Source: Methylophaga nitratireducenticrescens
GTDB lineage: Bacteria > Pseudomonadota > Gammaproteobacteria > Nitrosococcales > Methylophagaceae
DNA: 64,000 nt
Reading direction: 5' to 3'
Assembly (NCBI RefSeq): GCF_000260985.4
Contig: NC_017857.3
Location: forward strand, 3,029,001-3,093,000
Both the position numbers and the translations under genes were made by a program. Position 1 is the stretch's first letter; the number at the start of each line of letters is the position of its first letter. The notes under the pieces were generated by a model. It was not told the DNA's origin, searched no databases, and saw nothing but the letters and a program-made list of their open reading frames with translations. Below, in pieces: positions 35,556 to 42,649 of the stretch.

Positions 35556-35997
35556 ATGGCTAGAATTCCCACATACATCGCATTGAATCAATTTTATGAG
35601 GAACCGGCTCAGGAGGTGAAGGATTACTTGTTACACCTTCCCAATCCGGTTAGTAATGAGTTTCCCTATGACATACCGCTTGCATACGTTTTTCTCAGGT
35701 GTGAGCAGGCTCAGAACAGAACTCTGTATAGGGGTATGGTCAAGATTCACCGCGGAAAACGGGATTTTTTCTCGTGTCATGAACTACCAACACTTAACCC
35801 GTGATGGGTTCAAGGATATATTCAAAAACGTTTTTGGTTCTCCGCTCAGCAAGGAGACAATTGAAAAACTGGAGGAAGCAAAGAAGACTCGGGATCGCGT
35901 TATTCACGGTAAGTCGGTTCCTGATAACGAGCTTCGCGAGGCTATTGCCAATGTCTTGGAATATGCGGAACTGCTGAATAAGTTGATAGCGGCATAA
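35556..35997 (+). pseudogene. HEPN-like gene broken by a +1 frameshift at a T6 run
   Basis: Two frames form one continuous protein. Frame 1 starts at ATG 35556 with an AGGAAAG ribosome site (MARIPTYIALNQFYEEP) and runs to about 35770. The continuation (SRVMNYQHLTRDGFKDIF to LNKLIAA, ending at 35997) is in another frame. They join at six T's (35765-35770): deleting one T gives IHRGKRDF-SRVMN. The C-terminal half has R-x4-H in RDRVIHGK, as in HEPN RNases. It may be a mutation, a sequencing error or programmed slippage. It precedes a PD-(D/E)XK-like gene. Confidence 0.62.
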
Positions 35998-36022
35998 TTG
36001 TTAAATACAGGGAGAGACCAAG

Positions 36023-36529
36023 ATGCGGTGTGCAATGACAGGACTTCCCATCAGCGATCCATCTGATGGCATTTGGGATGATGGGGAATGGATTAGTTGG
36101 CAGTGGATTAATGGCCAATTGCACGAACAAGACCTCAAGGCTGAGTTTCCGAATACTCCCGTTGAATTTAGCAAAGTTTTTGAGGAGTTGGTCTATTACG
36201 CTGCTGAGTACCACAGACTCACTGGTCGTTATCTTCAAATTTGGGGAGAGCTCGGTGAGCTTTATGCTGAGATGAAATATGGGATCAAACGTCATCTTCC
36301 TGGAATGGCTGGATCAGATGGTCGTATGGGAAACGACTGGATTGAGATCAAAACGATTTCCCCTGAAAAAACTAAAGGTAAAGTATTGGTCAAGAGAGCA
36401 GGTAATTTCAACAAGTTACTCGTTGTTAAAATAGACGAGAACTTTCAGTTTGAATCTCGACTGATTGACCGAAAAAAGCTTGGCAAGGGCAAAGGTAAAA
36501 ACGCCAGCTATTCATGGGACGCAGTCTGA
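36023..36529 (+). CDS. PD-(D/E)XK nuclease-like protein (DUF6998-like)
   Basis: Protein of 168 residues. A helix with E (GELGELYAEMKYG, about 79-91) is followed by GSDGRMGNDWIEIKTI, which reads as D...x...E-I-K. This pattern of D, ExK and a preceding Glu is typical of PD-(D/E)XK folds. The N-terminus TGLPISDPSDGIWDDGEW is an additional uncharacterised part. I recall similar proteins under DUF6998. It follows the HEPN-like frameshifted gene by 25 bp with GGGAGAGA as ribosome site, so the two may form a unit. Function is not known. Confidence 0.58.
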   Translation: MRCAMTGLPISDPSDGIWDDGEWISWQWINGQLHEQDLKAEFPNTPVEFSKVFEELVYYAAEYHRLTGRYLQIWGELGELYAEMKYGIKRHLPGMAGSDGRMGNDWIEIKTISPEKTKGKVLVKRAGNFNKLLVVKIDENFQFESRLIDRKKLGKGKGKNASYSWDAV

Positions 36530-36596
36530 GTAAACCTATAACATTTAACCAGTCCCTAGTTTAGTACGAAGCCGATAGCCGCAGTTAAGCTTCGCG

Positions 36597-37046
36597 TTAT
36601 GCGTAAAGGTTGATCTCTGCAGTCTCTCTTAAGTTTTTAAATTTCTCTAAGAAGTCTAACCCTTTTTCTAATGTGTCTGTGGAAAGGCCTTTCGATATGT
36701 TGAATTCAATTTCACTTTTAAAGGCATCGAACATATTAAATTTTTCATTCATAATTGGGTCAGTCTCCGTTGCATTGCGTAACTGACCATTTTCGTTTAC
36801 CAAGATCATACTGTGCAAGAGAAATGGGTTGTCCAATTCTATTGGTTCACCAGCTTGCCTTTGAGCATCCACGATGGCCCGGGCTTCATTCCTGCTCATA
36901 TTGCTGGGGTCAATAGATTTAGCCAGTTCTCGTATAGAGTTAGAAGAGGATTCTTGTAAGTTTTGCACTTTAGCAAGCGGCAAATTGTTGCCACTTTTAT
37001 GTAGTTGAGCTATCCCAGTTGCATACGAAACGTTATTAACTTGCAT
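36597..37046 (-). CDS. Hypothetical protein of the accessory island
   Basis: Started at 37046 (MQVNNVSYATGIAQLHKSG), which is preceded by AAGGAGAT; upstream in-frame codons lack that site and look non-coding. The product has 149 residues and is predicted soluble and mainly helical, with a Ser/Asn-rich N-terminal third (NLQESSSNSIRELAK) and a charged C-terminal half. I see no signal peptide or membrane segment. I recognise no family. The stop lies next to a GTTATGC motif (36596-36602). It is the only minus-strand gene between plus-strand island genes. Confidence 0.5.
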   Translation of the reverse strand: MQVNNVSYATGIAQLHKSGNNLPLAKVQNLQESSSNSIRELAKSIDPSNMSRNEARAIVDAQRQAGEPIELDNPFLLHSMILVNENGQLRNATETDPIMNEKFNMFDAFKSEIEFNISKGLSTDTLEKGLDFLEKFKNLRETAEINLYA

Positions 37047-37273
37047 TTTTATCTCCTTGCCAAGAACATTCATAGTGGTAGGGCAGGATTTATGCCAAAC
37101 ATATCTAAAAGTTAAATGCCAAGAGAAAGCATACGAAATCAACATAATTTCTGAATGTGGAAAGTACAGGTATGAGGATCTAAAACAGATTTGGGATAAA
37201 TCCATTCCATGGGTTTTTTGTTTGTCTCAAGTCATCAACAGCTGATCACAAAGAAAATGACAATACTTCATAA
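37047..37273. other. Intergenic stretch before the repeat-bounded block; no gene seen
   Basis: AT-rich DNA upstream of the 149-residue minus-strand gene, expected to hold its promoter. I see no further coding sequence or recognisable element until the family B copy at 37274. Confidence 0.4.
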
Positions 37274-37313
37274 TTCTACGTCCATCTGCGTAATCCGCGG
37301 ATAAATTGCTTTT
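37274..37313 (-). repeat. Family B repeat, inverted copy with GATAGATAAAAGCAA flank
   Basis: On the minus strand it reads AAAAGCAATTTATCCGCGGA then two further CGCAGAT-like units (one as ACGCAGAT, one as GACGTAGA). The adjoining sequence up to 37324 reads CAGGATAGATAAAAGCAA on the minus strand, which matches the last codons of hldE next to its own family B copy (38690-38707). The two copies are therefore direct repeats about 1.4 kb apart. Confidence 0.75.
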
Positions 37314-37570
37314 ATCTATCCTGACACAGGTGGCATGGTCTGTTTGTGTCATTAAAAATCATGTATCCGGAAGCGGATATCCCCTGCGTTCAATTGTCTC
37401 TGGTTAATAGTCTCGACCCTGAGCTGCATACCACCTGCGGATAAATTGCTTTTATCTACCCTGACACTGGTGGCATGGTCTGTTTGTGTCATTAAAAATC
37501 ATGTATCCAGAAGCAGATATCCCCAGCGTTCAATTGTCTTTGGTCAACAGTCTCGACCCTGAGCTGCATA
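37297..37570 (+). repeat. 134-bp tandem direct duplication of the dioxygenase 5' junction
   Basis: Unit 1 (37297-37430) and unit 2 (37437-37570) are 134 bp each, offset by 140 bp, with eight mismatches by eye. Both contain the end of a family B repeat (GCGGATAAATTGCTTTTATC) followed by coding sequence for the C-terminal half of a LigB-type dioxygenase. Within the coding part, five of six differences are synonymous. Unit 1 is cut off at GAGCTGCATA by CCACCT and the next repeat fragment. Confidence 0.8.
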
Positions 37571-37929
37571 TCAAGATGGGACAGGCTCTACAAACTTTGG
37601 GGGATCAATCATTGCTGCTGATAGGTTCCGGGTTTTTATTTCACAATATGCGGGCTTTTTTCACAGCTGAGACAGATGAAGCAAAAACCATGAATGAGTC
37701 ATTCGAAGACTGGTTACTTGAAAAGTGTTGTGATGAAAAGCTGACTGAAACGGAAAGAGAACAAAGGTTTATCAATTGGCAGTCGGCACCTTTTGCACGC
37801 TATTGCCACCCAAGAAAAGAACACTTGCTTTCCCTTCACGTCTGTTATGGATTTGCTGCAACGGTTTGTTCAAAATCATTTGAATTACAGGTGCGCAATA
37901 AAAAAGCGCGCATGTATCTTTGGGAATGA
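37474..37929 (+). pseudogene. Truncated 4,5-DOPA dioxygenase-like (LigB/YgiD) C-terminal fragment
   Basis: Reading from about 37474, HGLFVSLKIMYPEADIP aligns with the middle of class III extradiol dioxygenases. It continues VQLSLVNSLDPELHIKMGQA, IGSGFLFHNMRAFF and the ending HPRKEHLLSLHVCYGFAA. This is roughly the C-terminal half of a 260-270-residue enzyme. The N-terminal metal-binding His region is missing, replaced by a family B repeat. An in-frame GTG at 37486 could start a 147-residue product, but it would lack part of the active site. Probably non-functional. Confidence 0.72.
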
Positions 37930-37944
37930 TATTAAAAAGTAGAA

Positions 37945-38262
37945 TTAAACACCCGTAATGGCAAAGTCTAATGCGGATATAATTTCATCACGAAAATGAT
38001 TTAAAGAACCGATTGGATCTTTTAAAAGTTTTGATGGGATGGAAGCGATTTGCGGGGTGAGTAATAGAAGCTTTTCTCCATCATATTCTATTACTGGAGT
38101 TAAATTAATCATCACCTCGTTCTTGAAACTGTTCAGTCTTCCGAGCGGAATAACAATTCTGGTGGAAATTTCAGAGATAACGGGACTTTGAATATCAACC
38201 AGATAAGGAAATGCATTACGGGTGGTTTTGCTTGGGTTTTGGTAAACGTCAAATTGTGCCAT
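37945..38262 (-). CDS. ccdB: CcdB family toxin (gyrase inhibitor)
   Basis: Protein of 105 residues opening MAQFDVYQNPSKTTRNAFPY, the CcdB signature. VIPLGRLNS, a CcdB-like central core and the ending FRDEIISALDF follow. CcdB poisons DNA gyrase when unmasked. Length matches the family (about 101-105). Its ATG overlaps the stop of ccdA by one base. It is followed, convergently, by the dioxygenase fragment. It lies in the third TA module of the island. Confidence 0.93.
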   Translation of the reverse strand: MAQFDVYQNPSKTTRNAFPYLVDIQSPVISEISTRIVIPLGRLNSFKNEVMINLTPVIEYDGEKLLLLTPQIASIPSKLLKDPIGSLNHFRDEIISALDFAITGV

Positions 38263-38507
38263 TAAAACTCCCTGAATTCATCACCGAAACAACCATGTTC
38301 CTCTACAAACTCATTGTAAGCTTGTATGGCATTTTTATTTTCTTCAGCCCACTTTTCTGAATTTAACTTGGCCAATTTATCGGTAAGTGCTTGTTCAAGC
38401 GTGGCCGAAAGATTAATGTTCATTGCCTTACTTTTTTTCAATAGATCACTGTTAACACTAAGATTTGTTGGTTTTTTTGGCGCTTCAAGGTCGAATAGAG
38501 ATTGCAT
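38262..38507 (-). CDS. ccdA: CcdA family antitoxin
   Basis: Protein of 81 residues. The ribbon-helix-helix half includes TNLSVNSDLLKKSKAMNINLSAT, and the C-terminal toxin-binding helix ends KWAEENKNAIQAYNEFVEEHGCFGDEF, a CcdA hallmark. It neutralises CcdB and represses the operon. Ribosome site AGGAG is 9 bases upstream. It precedes ccdB with a one-base overlap, so the pair is a complete module. The operator candidate is at 38538-38557. Confidence 0.92.
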   Translation of the reverse strand: MQSLFDLEAPKKPTNLSVNSDLLKKSKAMNINLSATLEQALTDKLAKLNSEKWAEENKNAIQAYNEFVEEHGCFGDEFREF

Positions 38508-38537
38508 ACTTTAATTCTCCTAATACACGCCCTCATT

Positions 38538-38557
38538 ATGCGCATAAATGTGCGCAT
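38538..38557 (-). promoter_or_regulatory. Inverted-repeat operator candidate upstream of ccdAB
   Basis: ATGCGCA (38538-38544) and TGCGCAT (38551-38557) are perfectly complementary with a 6-bp spacer. Located about 31 bp upstream of the ccdA start, the expected position for CcdA/CcdAB autorepression. No -10/-35 pair is clear. Confidence 0.5.
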
Positions 38558-38610
38558 TGAAAAGAAAATGATCCTTAGTCATATCGATTCAGTGGCTATT
38601 AAATCTAATA

Positions 38611-38642
38611 TTTCTCCGTGCCCTCTGTGTCTCTGTGGTTTA
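38611..38642 (-). repeat. Family A repeat (full three units), inverted
   Basis: On the minus strand: TAAACCACAGAGACACAGAG then GGCACGGAG. The leading TTAACC is here TAAACC. It lies in the hldE sense direction, just downstream of the B copy at 38658. Confidence 0.8.
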
Positions 38643-38657
38643 TTTAGCTTTTTGAAT

Positions 38658-38690
38658 AATCTGCGTCCATCTGCGTAATCTGCGGATAAA
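38658..38690 (-). repeat. Family B repeat, inverted, abutting the hldE stop
   Basis: On the minus strand: TTTATCCGCAGATTACGCAG followed by ATGGACGCAGATT. It begins five bases after the hldE stop codon. The intervening GATAGATAAAGCAC includes hldE codons GAT AGA TAA and matches the flank of the copy at 37274-37313. Confidence 0.82.
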
Positions 38691-38695
38691 GTGCT

Positions 38696-40141
38696 TTATC
38701 TATCCTGATGGATCTTATTCACTATCGCCGTGGTAGAGCAGTTTTCGGTTAACCCCATGACTCTGACTTCGCCGCCGTAACCTTCGACGATTTCCCAGCC
38801 AACCACGCCTTTTTTATCGTAGTCGCCACCTTTAACCAGGATATCCGGCTGGATTTCTCTGAGCAGGTCTTCAGGGGTATCGCCTTCAAACACGGTAACC
38901 CAATCCACATCGGCCAAGCCTGCCAGCACAATCTGACGGCGATCAGCGGTGTTGATCGGACGGCCTTTGCCTTTGAGTTTGGTGACAGATTCATCAGAAT
39001 TGATGGCGACAATCAATCTATCGCCCTGAGCTCGAGCCTGATGCAGATAGCTGACATGACCGGCATGCAGGATATCGAAACAGCCATTGGTAAAGACGAT
39101 TTTTTCGCCACGCTTTTTGGCTTGGTCGACGGCAATTTTTAATTGCTCAACCGTGACCGCACCGGCAAAGGAATGATCACTTTGACGGGTTCCCTGATGG
39201 CGTTGGTATTCGGCAAACAGTTCCGGTTCACTGACGGTTGATGTGCCCAACTTGCTGACCACAATACTGGCGGCGACATTGGCTAAGGTCACGGCTTGTT
39301 GCAAAGATTGTCCGGCTGCCAGTGCCGCCGCCAACGTGGCAATCACGGTGTCCCCTGCTCCGGTGACATCCGCGACCTCTTTGGCAATGGCCGGTAAATG
39401 GAACTCGGTGTTATCGTTGGTGATCAACGACATGCCTTGTTCACTGCGAGTGATCAATACGGCTTTAATGTCAAAGTCGGCAATCAGTTTTTTGGCTTTT
39501 TCAATCAGATCGGCTTCTGATTGAATTTCGCCCGCTACCGCTTCAAATTCAGTGAGATTGGGGGTGATTAAATCCGCGCCACGGTATTTACTGAAATCAT
39601 TACCTTTCGGATCCACCAGCACGTTCATCGCATTGGCTTTGGCTAGTGCAATCCACTGCTGTGGATCGTGCAGCGTTCCCTTATCGTAGTCCGACAGAAC
39701 CATCACCCCACCATTGACCAGTAATGGTGTGACTTTGTCAGCCATACCGACACCGCTTTCGACCGTAAAGCGGCTTTCAAAATCCATCCGTAGCAGCTGC
39801 TGATGGGCACTGATAATGCGGGATTTAATAATAGTCGGATGTTGTGAAGTTTGATGAAACGCACATTCAATGCTGACAGAATTCAGTCGCTCTTCTAGCA
39901 CCTGAGCGGCTTCGTCCTGACCGGTAATGCCGGACAGGCTGCATTTGGCACCGAGAGAAGCAATATTCATCGCTACGTTGGCAGCACCTCCCGGAATATC
40001 TTCCAAACGTTCAATATTGACCACCGGCACCGGCGCTTCGGGTGAAATGCGTTTGGTTTTGCCAAAATAAAAGCGATCCAGCATCAAATCACCAACTACT
40101 ACAACATTGGCCTGCCGAAAATCCGGGAATGCGTTTTTCAT
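38696..40141 (-). CDS. hldE: Bifunctional D-beta-D-heptose 7-phosphate kinase / D-beta-D-heptose 1-phosphate adenylyltransferase HldE
   Basis: Protein of 481 residues with an N-terminal PfkB/ribokinase-like kinase (about 1-315; VVVGDLMLDRFY, GGAANVAMN, DVTGAGDTV) and a C-terminal nucleotidyltransferase (about 345-475; FTNGCFDILHAGHVSYL with the HxGH motif). It makes ADP-D-glycero-beta-D-manno-heptose for WaaC and WaaF. Length and domains are standard. The terminal residues and stop (GAT AGA TAA) are shared with the flank of a repeat at 37.3 kb, so the gene end may be repeat-derived. It is followed in the operon direction by nothing except the repeats. Confidence 0.95.
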   Translation of the reverse strand: MKNAFPDFRQANVVVVGDLMLDRFYFGKTKRISPEAPVPVVNIERLEDIPGGAANVAMNIASLGAKCSLSGITGQDEAAQVLEERLNSVSIECAFHQTSQHPTIIKSRIISAHQQLLRMDFESRFTVESGVGMADKVTPLLVNGGVMVLSDYDKGTLHDPQQWIALAKANAMNVLVDPKGNDFSKYRGADLITPNLTEFEAVAGEIQSEADLIEKAKKLIADFDIKAVLITRSEQGMSLITNDNTEFHLPAIAKEVADVTGAGDTVIATLAAALAAGQSLQQAVTLANVAASIVVSKLGTSTVSEPELFAEYQRHQGTRQSDHSFAGAVTVEQLKIAVDQAKKRGEKIVFTNGCFDILHAGHVSYLHQARAQGDRLIVAINSDESVTKLKGKGRPINTADRRQIVLAGLADVDWVTVFEGDTPEDLLREIQPDILVKGGDYDKKGVVGWEIVEGYGGEVRVMGLTENCSTTAIVNKIHQDR

Positions 40142-40171
40142 AACGTTTAAATTATTGATTAAGGAAAGTGG

Positions 40172-41209
40172 TTATTGTGCGGCTAAAAGTGGTTGCAGTC
40201 CATGCCAAACCATTTCCGGTGTCAGCTCAGTCATGCAGACGGGTTCGCCACTGCGTGAGGCGGGTAACGGACATTTGCGTTTGTAACATGGGGCGCAGTT
40301 AAATTCGCTGACCAGATGCTGCTGATCTTTGCCATAAGTGCCAATAAGCGCTGTATCCGTAGCACCGTACAAGGTTAATGCAGGCGTTCCTGCCACGGCA
40401 GCAAGATGCGCCAGGCCGGTATCACTGCATACCGCTCCTGCCGCATGGTGCATGATCGCCGCGATATCGTTGAGGCCTAAACGCGGTAATGCAAAAGCCA
40501 TGGCATCGACTGAGGCGATCTGTTGAGCACGTTGATATTCGTCATTATTACCACACGGTAACAGGACCGCATAACCTTCTGCTCGCGCTTGTAATACCAA
40601 CTGTTGCCAGAAATTTATCGGCCAGAGCTTGGTCAACCAGCTGGCATTATGCACAAACATCAGATATCGCTTGGGTAAGACAAACTCGAGTTCAGGCAAC
40701 GGGTATTTACTGAAATTTACAGTATATTTCGCTGACGCTTTGGGGATCGAATAATCCAAAGCCTGGGACAGTAGCTGCCGCATCCGCTCCACGGCATGTT
40801 GTTGTGGATTGACGTTAATTGGATATTGATAGGCCAGGTGGGCCGGTCGCTCTCGACAGGACTGTTTATCCAGACCATAGACCGGGCCGCGACGTAATTT
40901 GCTGACCAGCGCACTTTTCAGATTATTCTGCATATCGACGACCGCATCGTAATCATCCAGATTCAGTTCCCGATAGAACTGGCGTAATTCACCACCGGTC
41001 AGCGTTTGCCAGGCAGATTTCTTCCAACGGCGATGCGAGGTGGTAATAACTTTGCGAACATTGGGATGCCATTTTGGCACTTCGGCAAAGGCTTCATCCA
41101 CCACCCAGTCAAATTCAATACCGGGAAAAGCTTTTGCTGCATCGGTTAACGCCGGTAAGGCATGCATTAAATCGCCCATGGAGGTGAGCTTGATGATTAA
41201 TACTTTCAT
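40172..41209 (-). CDS. waaC: LPS heptosyltransferase I (WaaC/RfaC)
   Basis: GT9 enzyme of 345 residues. The opening VLIIKLTSMGDLMHALPALTDA is the WaaC signature, FDWVVDEAFAEVPKWHP follows, and the C-terminal Cys-rich CAPCYKRKCPL element is present. It adds the first heptose from ADP-heptose to KDO2-lipid A at the cytoplasmic side. It is upstream of hldE by 30 bp, forming a heptose operon with thrB and DUF2782 further upstream. Together with waaF (20058) the inner core is complete. Confidence 0.94.
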   Translation of the reverse strand: MKVLIIKLTSMGDLMHALPALTDAAKAFPGIEFDWVVDEAFAEVPKWHPNVRKVITTSHRRWKKSAWQTLTGGELRQFYRELNLDDYDAVVDMQNNLKSALVSKLRRGPVYGLDKQSCRERPAHLAYQYPINVNPQQHAVERMRQLLSQALDYSIPKASAKYTVNFSKYPLPELEFVLPKRYLMFVHNASWLTKLWPINFWQQLVLQARAEGYAVLLPCGNNDEYQRAQQIASVDAMAFALPRLGLNDIAAIMHHAAGAVCSDTGLAHLAAVAGTPALTLYGATDTALIGTYGKDQQHLVSEFNCAPCYKRKCPLPASRSGEPVCMTELTPEMVWHGLQPLLAAQ

Positions 41210-41237
41210 AAACGGAAAAACACCTGATGGAATAACA

Positions 41238-42194
41238 TCAAGCGTTTTGCAAAGTATTTAAAGATAATGGGTTGTGGCGATGCTGTTGCAGGATTTTCAG
41301 AAATGCATCGGGGTTTTTAATCTGTGTCATTTCACCTTCACGAGGGAAAAGCTGATCCTGCAGGCGTGACAGCCAGAAACGTAATGCTGCAGCTCGACAC
41401 ACCAGATTCCAGTTAGATTGTTCGGCTTCATTGAGTTCCCGGCGTTGCAGATAGGCATTCATCAAACGATGATAGCGTTCGATATCAATCAAGCCTTGCT
41501 CGTTAATACACCAGTCATTAACGGCAACTGCCAGGTCATAAATCAGAAATTCATCACAGGCAAAGTAAAAATCAATAATACCCTGCAGTTCATTATCAAT
41601 AAATAAGGCGTTATCACGAAATAAATCTGAATGAGTCACGCCCCATGGTAATTCCAGATCACTGTAATGTCGCTGAAAAGCCAGTTCTGCTTTGAGCATA
41701 TCGGCCTGTTCTGCAGACATATGCGGAAGCAAAGTTTCGGCTATTGATTCACGCCAATCGGCACCGCGTTGGGTGGCCCGACGATGTTTAAACTTCTGCC
41801 CGGCCAAATGCATTTGCGCCAGCATATCGCCGATAGCTTCGCATTGGCCAAGCGTCGCAAGTTCATCCACTGTATGACCAGCCAGACGCATCACCAGTGC
41901 TGCTGGACGACCGCATAAGGACTTGAGGTAATTTCCCTGTTTATCTTCAGCGGGATGCGCCGAGGGAATGCCATGCTTGAAGAAAAACGTCATGACCTCG
42001 AGAAAATAATCCAGCTCAGCAAACTCATGCTGCTCGAACAGGGTGAGCACAAACTCTCCCTGATCAGTGGTGACAAAATAATTAGTGTTTTCAATTCCAG
42101 CAGAAATGCCCTGATAGTCAATCAGATTACCAACGGCATACTCGCCGATGAACGCTATTAATTCATCGCGCCCGACTTCGGTATAAACAGACAT
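41238..42194 (-). CDS. thrB: Homoserine kinase, ThrB (APH/choline-kinase-like type)
   Basis: Protein of 318 residues with the fold of aminoglycoside phosphotransferase/choline kinase. Motifs are ISAGIENTNYFVTT, the catalytic GVTHSDLFRDNALF (HxDxxxxN) and GIIDFYFACDEF. It phosphorylates homoserine in threonine biosynthesis. This type is the form usual in pseudomonads and allies, distinct from the GHMP-type enzyme of E. coli. Start ATG is at 42194. It stands 28 bp upstream of waaC. Confidence 0.92.
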   Translation of the reverse strand: MSVYTEVGRDELIAFIGEYAVGNLIDYQGISAGIENTNYFVTTDQGEFVLTLFEQHEFAELDYFLEVMTFFFKHGIPSAHPAEDKQGNYLKSLCGRPAALVMRLAGHTVDELATLGQCEAIGDMLAQMHLAGQKFKHRRATQRGADWRESIAETLLPHMSAEQADMLKAELAFQRHYSDLELPWGVTHSDLFRDNALFIDNELQGIIDFYFACDEFLIYDLAVAVNDWCINEQGLIDIERYHRLMNAYLQRRELNEAEQSNWNLVCRAAALRFWLSRLQDQLFPREGEMTQIKNPDAFLKILQQHRHNPLSLNTLQNA

Positions 42195-42221
42195 GAAAAT
42201 CTCAGTTAACGGGAGTTTTTG

Positions 42222-42557
42222 TTACCATTCCAACAGGATCCAGTTCGGCACTTCCGGATTGGCAAGGTTATGTTTGGTCGTTTCCAATGAACCATCGCCA
42301 TCAGTATCCATCAGGTAATACGAAGGGCCAATATCCGGGGTGATTTTGATCATGTAGAGCTGACCGTTGACGCGGTATTCTTCGATAGTGCGATCTTCTT
42401 CCTGGATGATGTTGATTTCAGGTTCGATGCTTTCGCCATCTTGTAACGGAGGCGGCATCGCTGGAGGCTCAGTCAAATCAGGACCGGTAGCTCCTGCCCA
42501 CGCACTTCCTGTGATCATCGCGCTAATTGCGCATACAATGGCGAACGGTTTTAACAT
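42222..42557 (-). CDS. DUF2782 family secreted protein
   Basis: Protein of 111 residues with an N-terminal signal peptide (MLKPFAIVCAISAMITGSAWA, cleavage likely after SAWA). The mature part contains PEINIIQEEDRTIEEYRVNG and ends in WILLEW, as in DUF2782. It is likely periplasmic. Function is unknown. It lies 27 bp before thrB and is divergent from polA with 92 bp between, a conserved order (polA divergent from DUF2782-thrB) in several gammaproteobacteria as I recall. Confidence 0.85.
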   Translation of the reverse strand: MLKPFAIVCAISAMITGSAWAGATGPDLTEPPAMPPPLQDGESIEPEINIIQEEDRTIEEYRVNGQLYMIKITPDIGPSYYLMDTDGDGSLETTKHNLANPEVPNWILLEW

Positions 42558-42649
42558 GACTTGGCTCCACTAAATTTCCGATAAAGATAGCATTTCCGCT
42601 ACGATGATAAAAGCAATCTGTTTGCCACTAATTTCAGGCCTTGTGAACT

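Noticed and set aside
37486-37929. A functional 147-residue dioxygenase
   Set aside because: It lacks the N-terminal half with metal ligands and begins at a repeat junction, so a truncated fragment is more likely.
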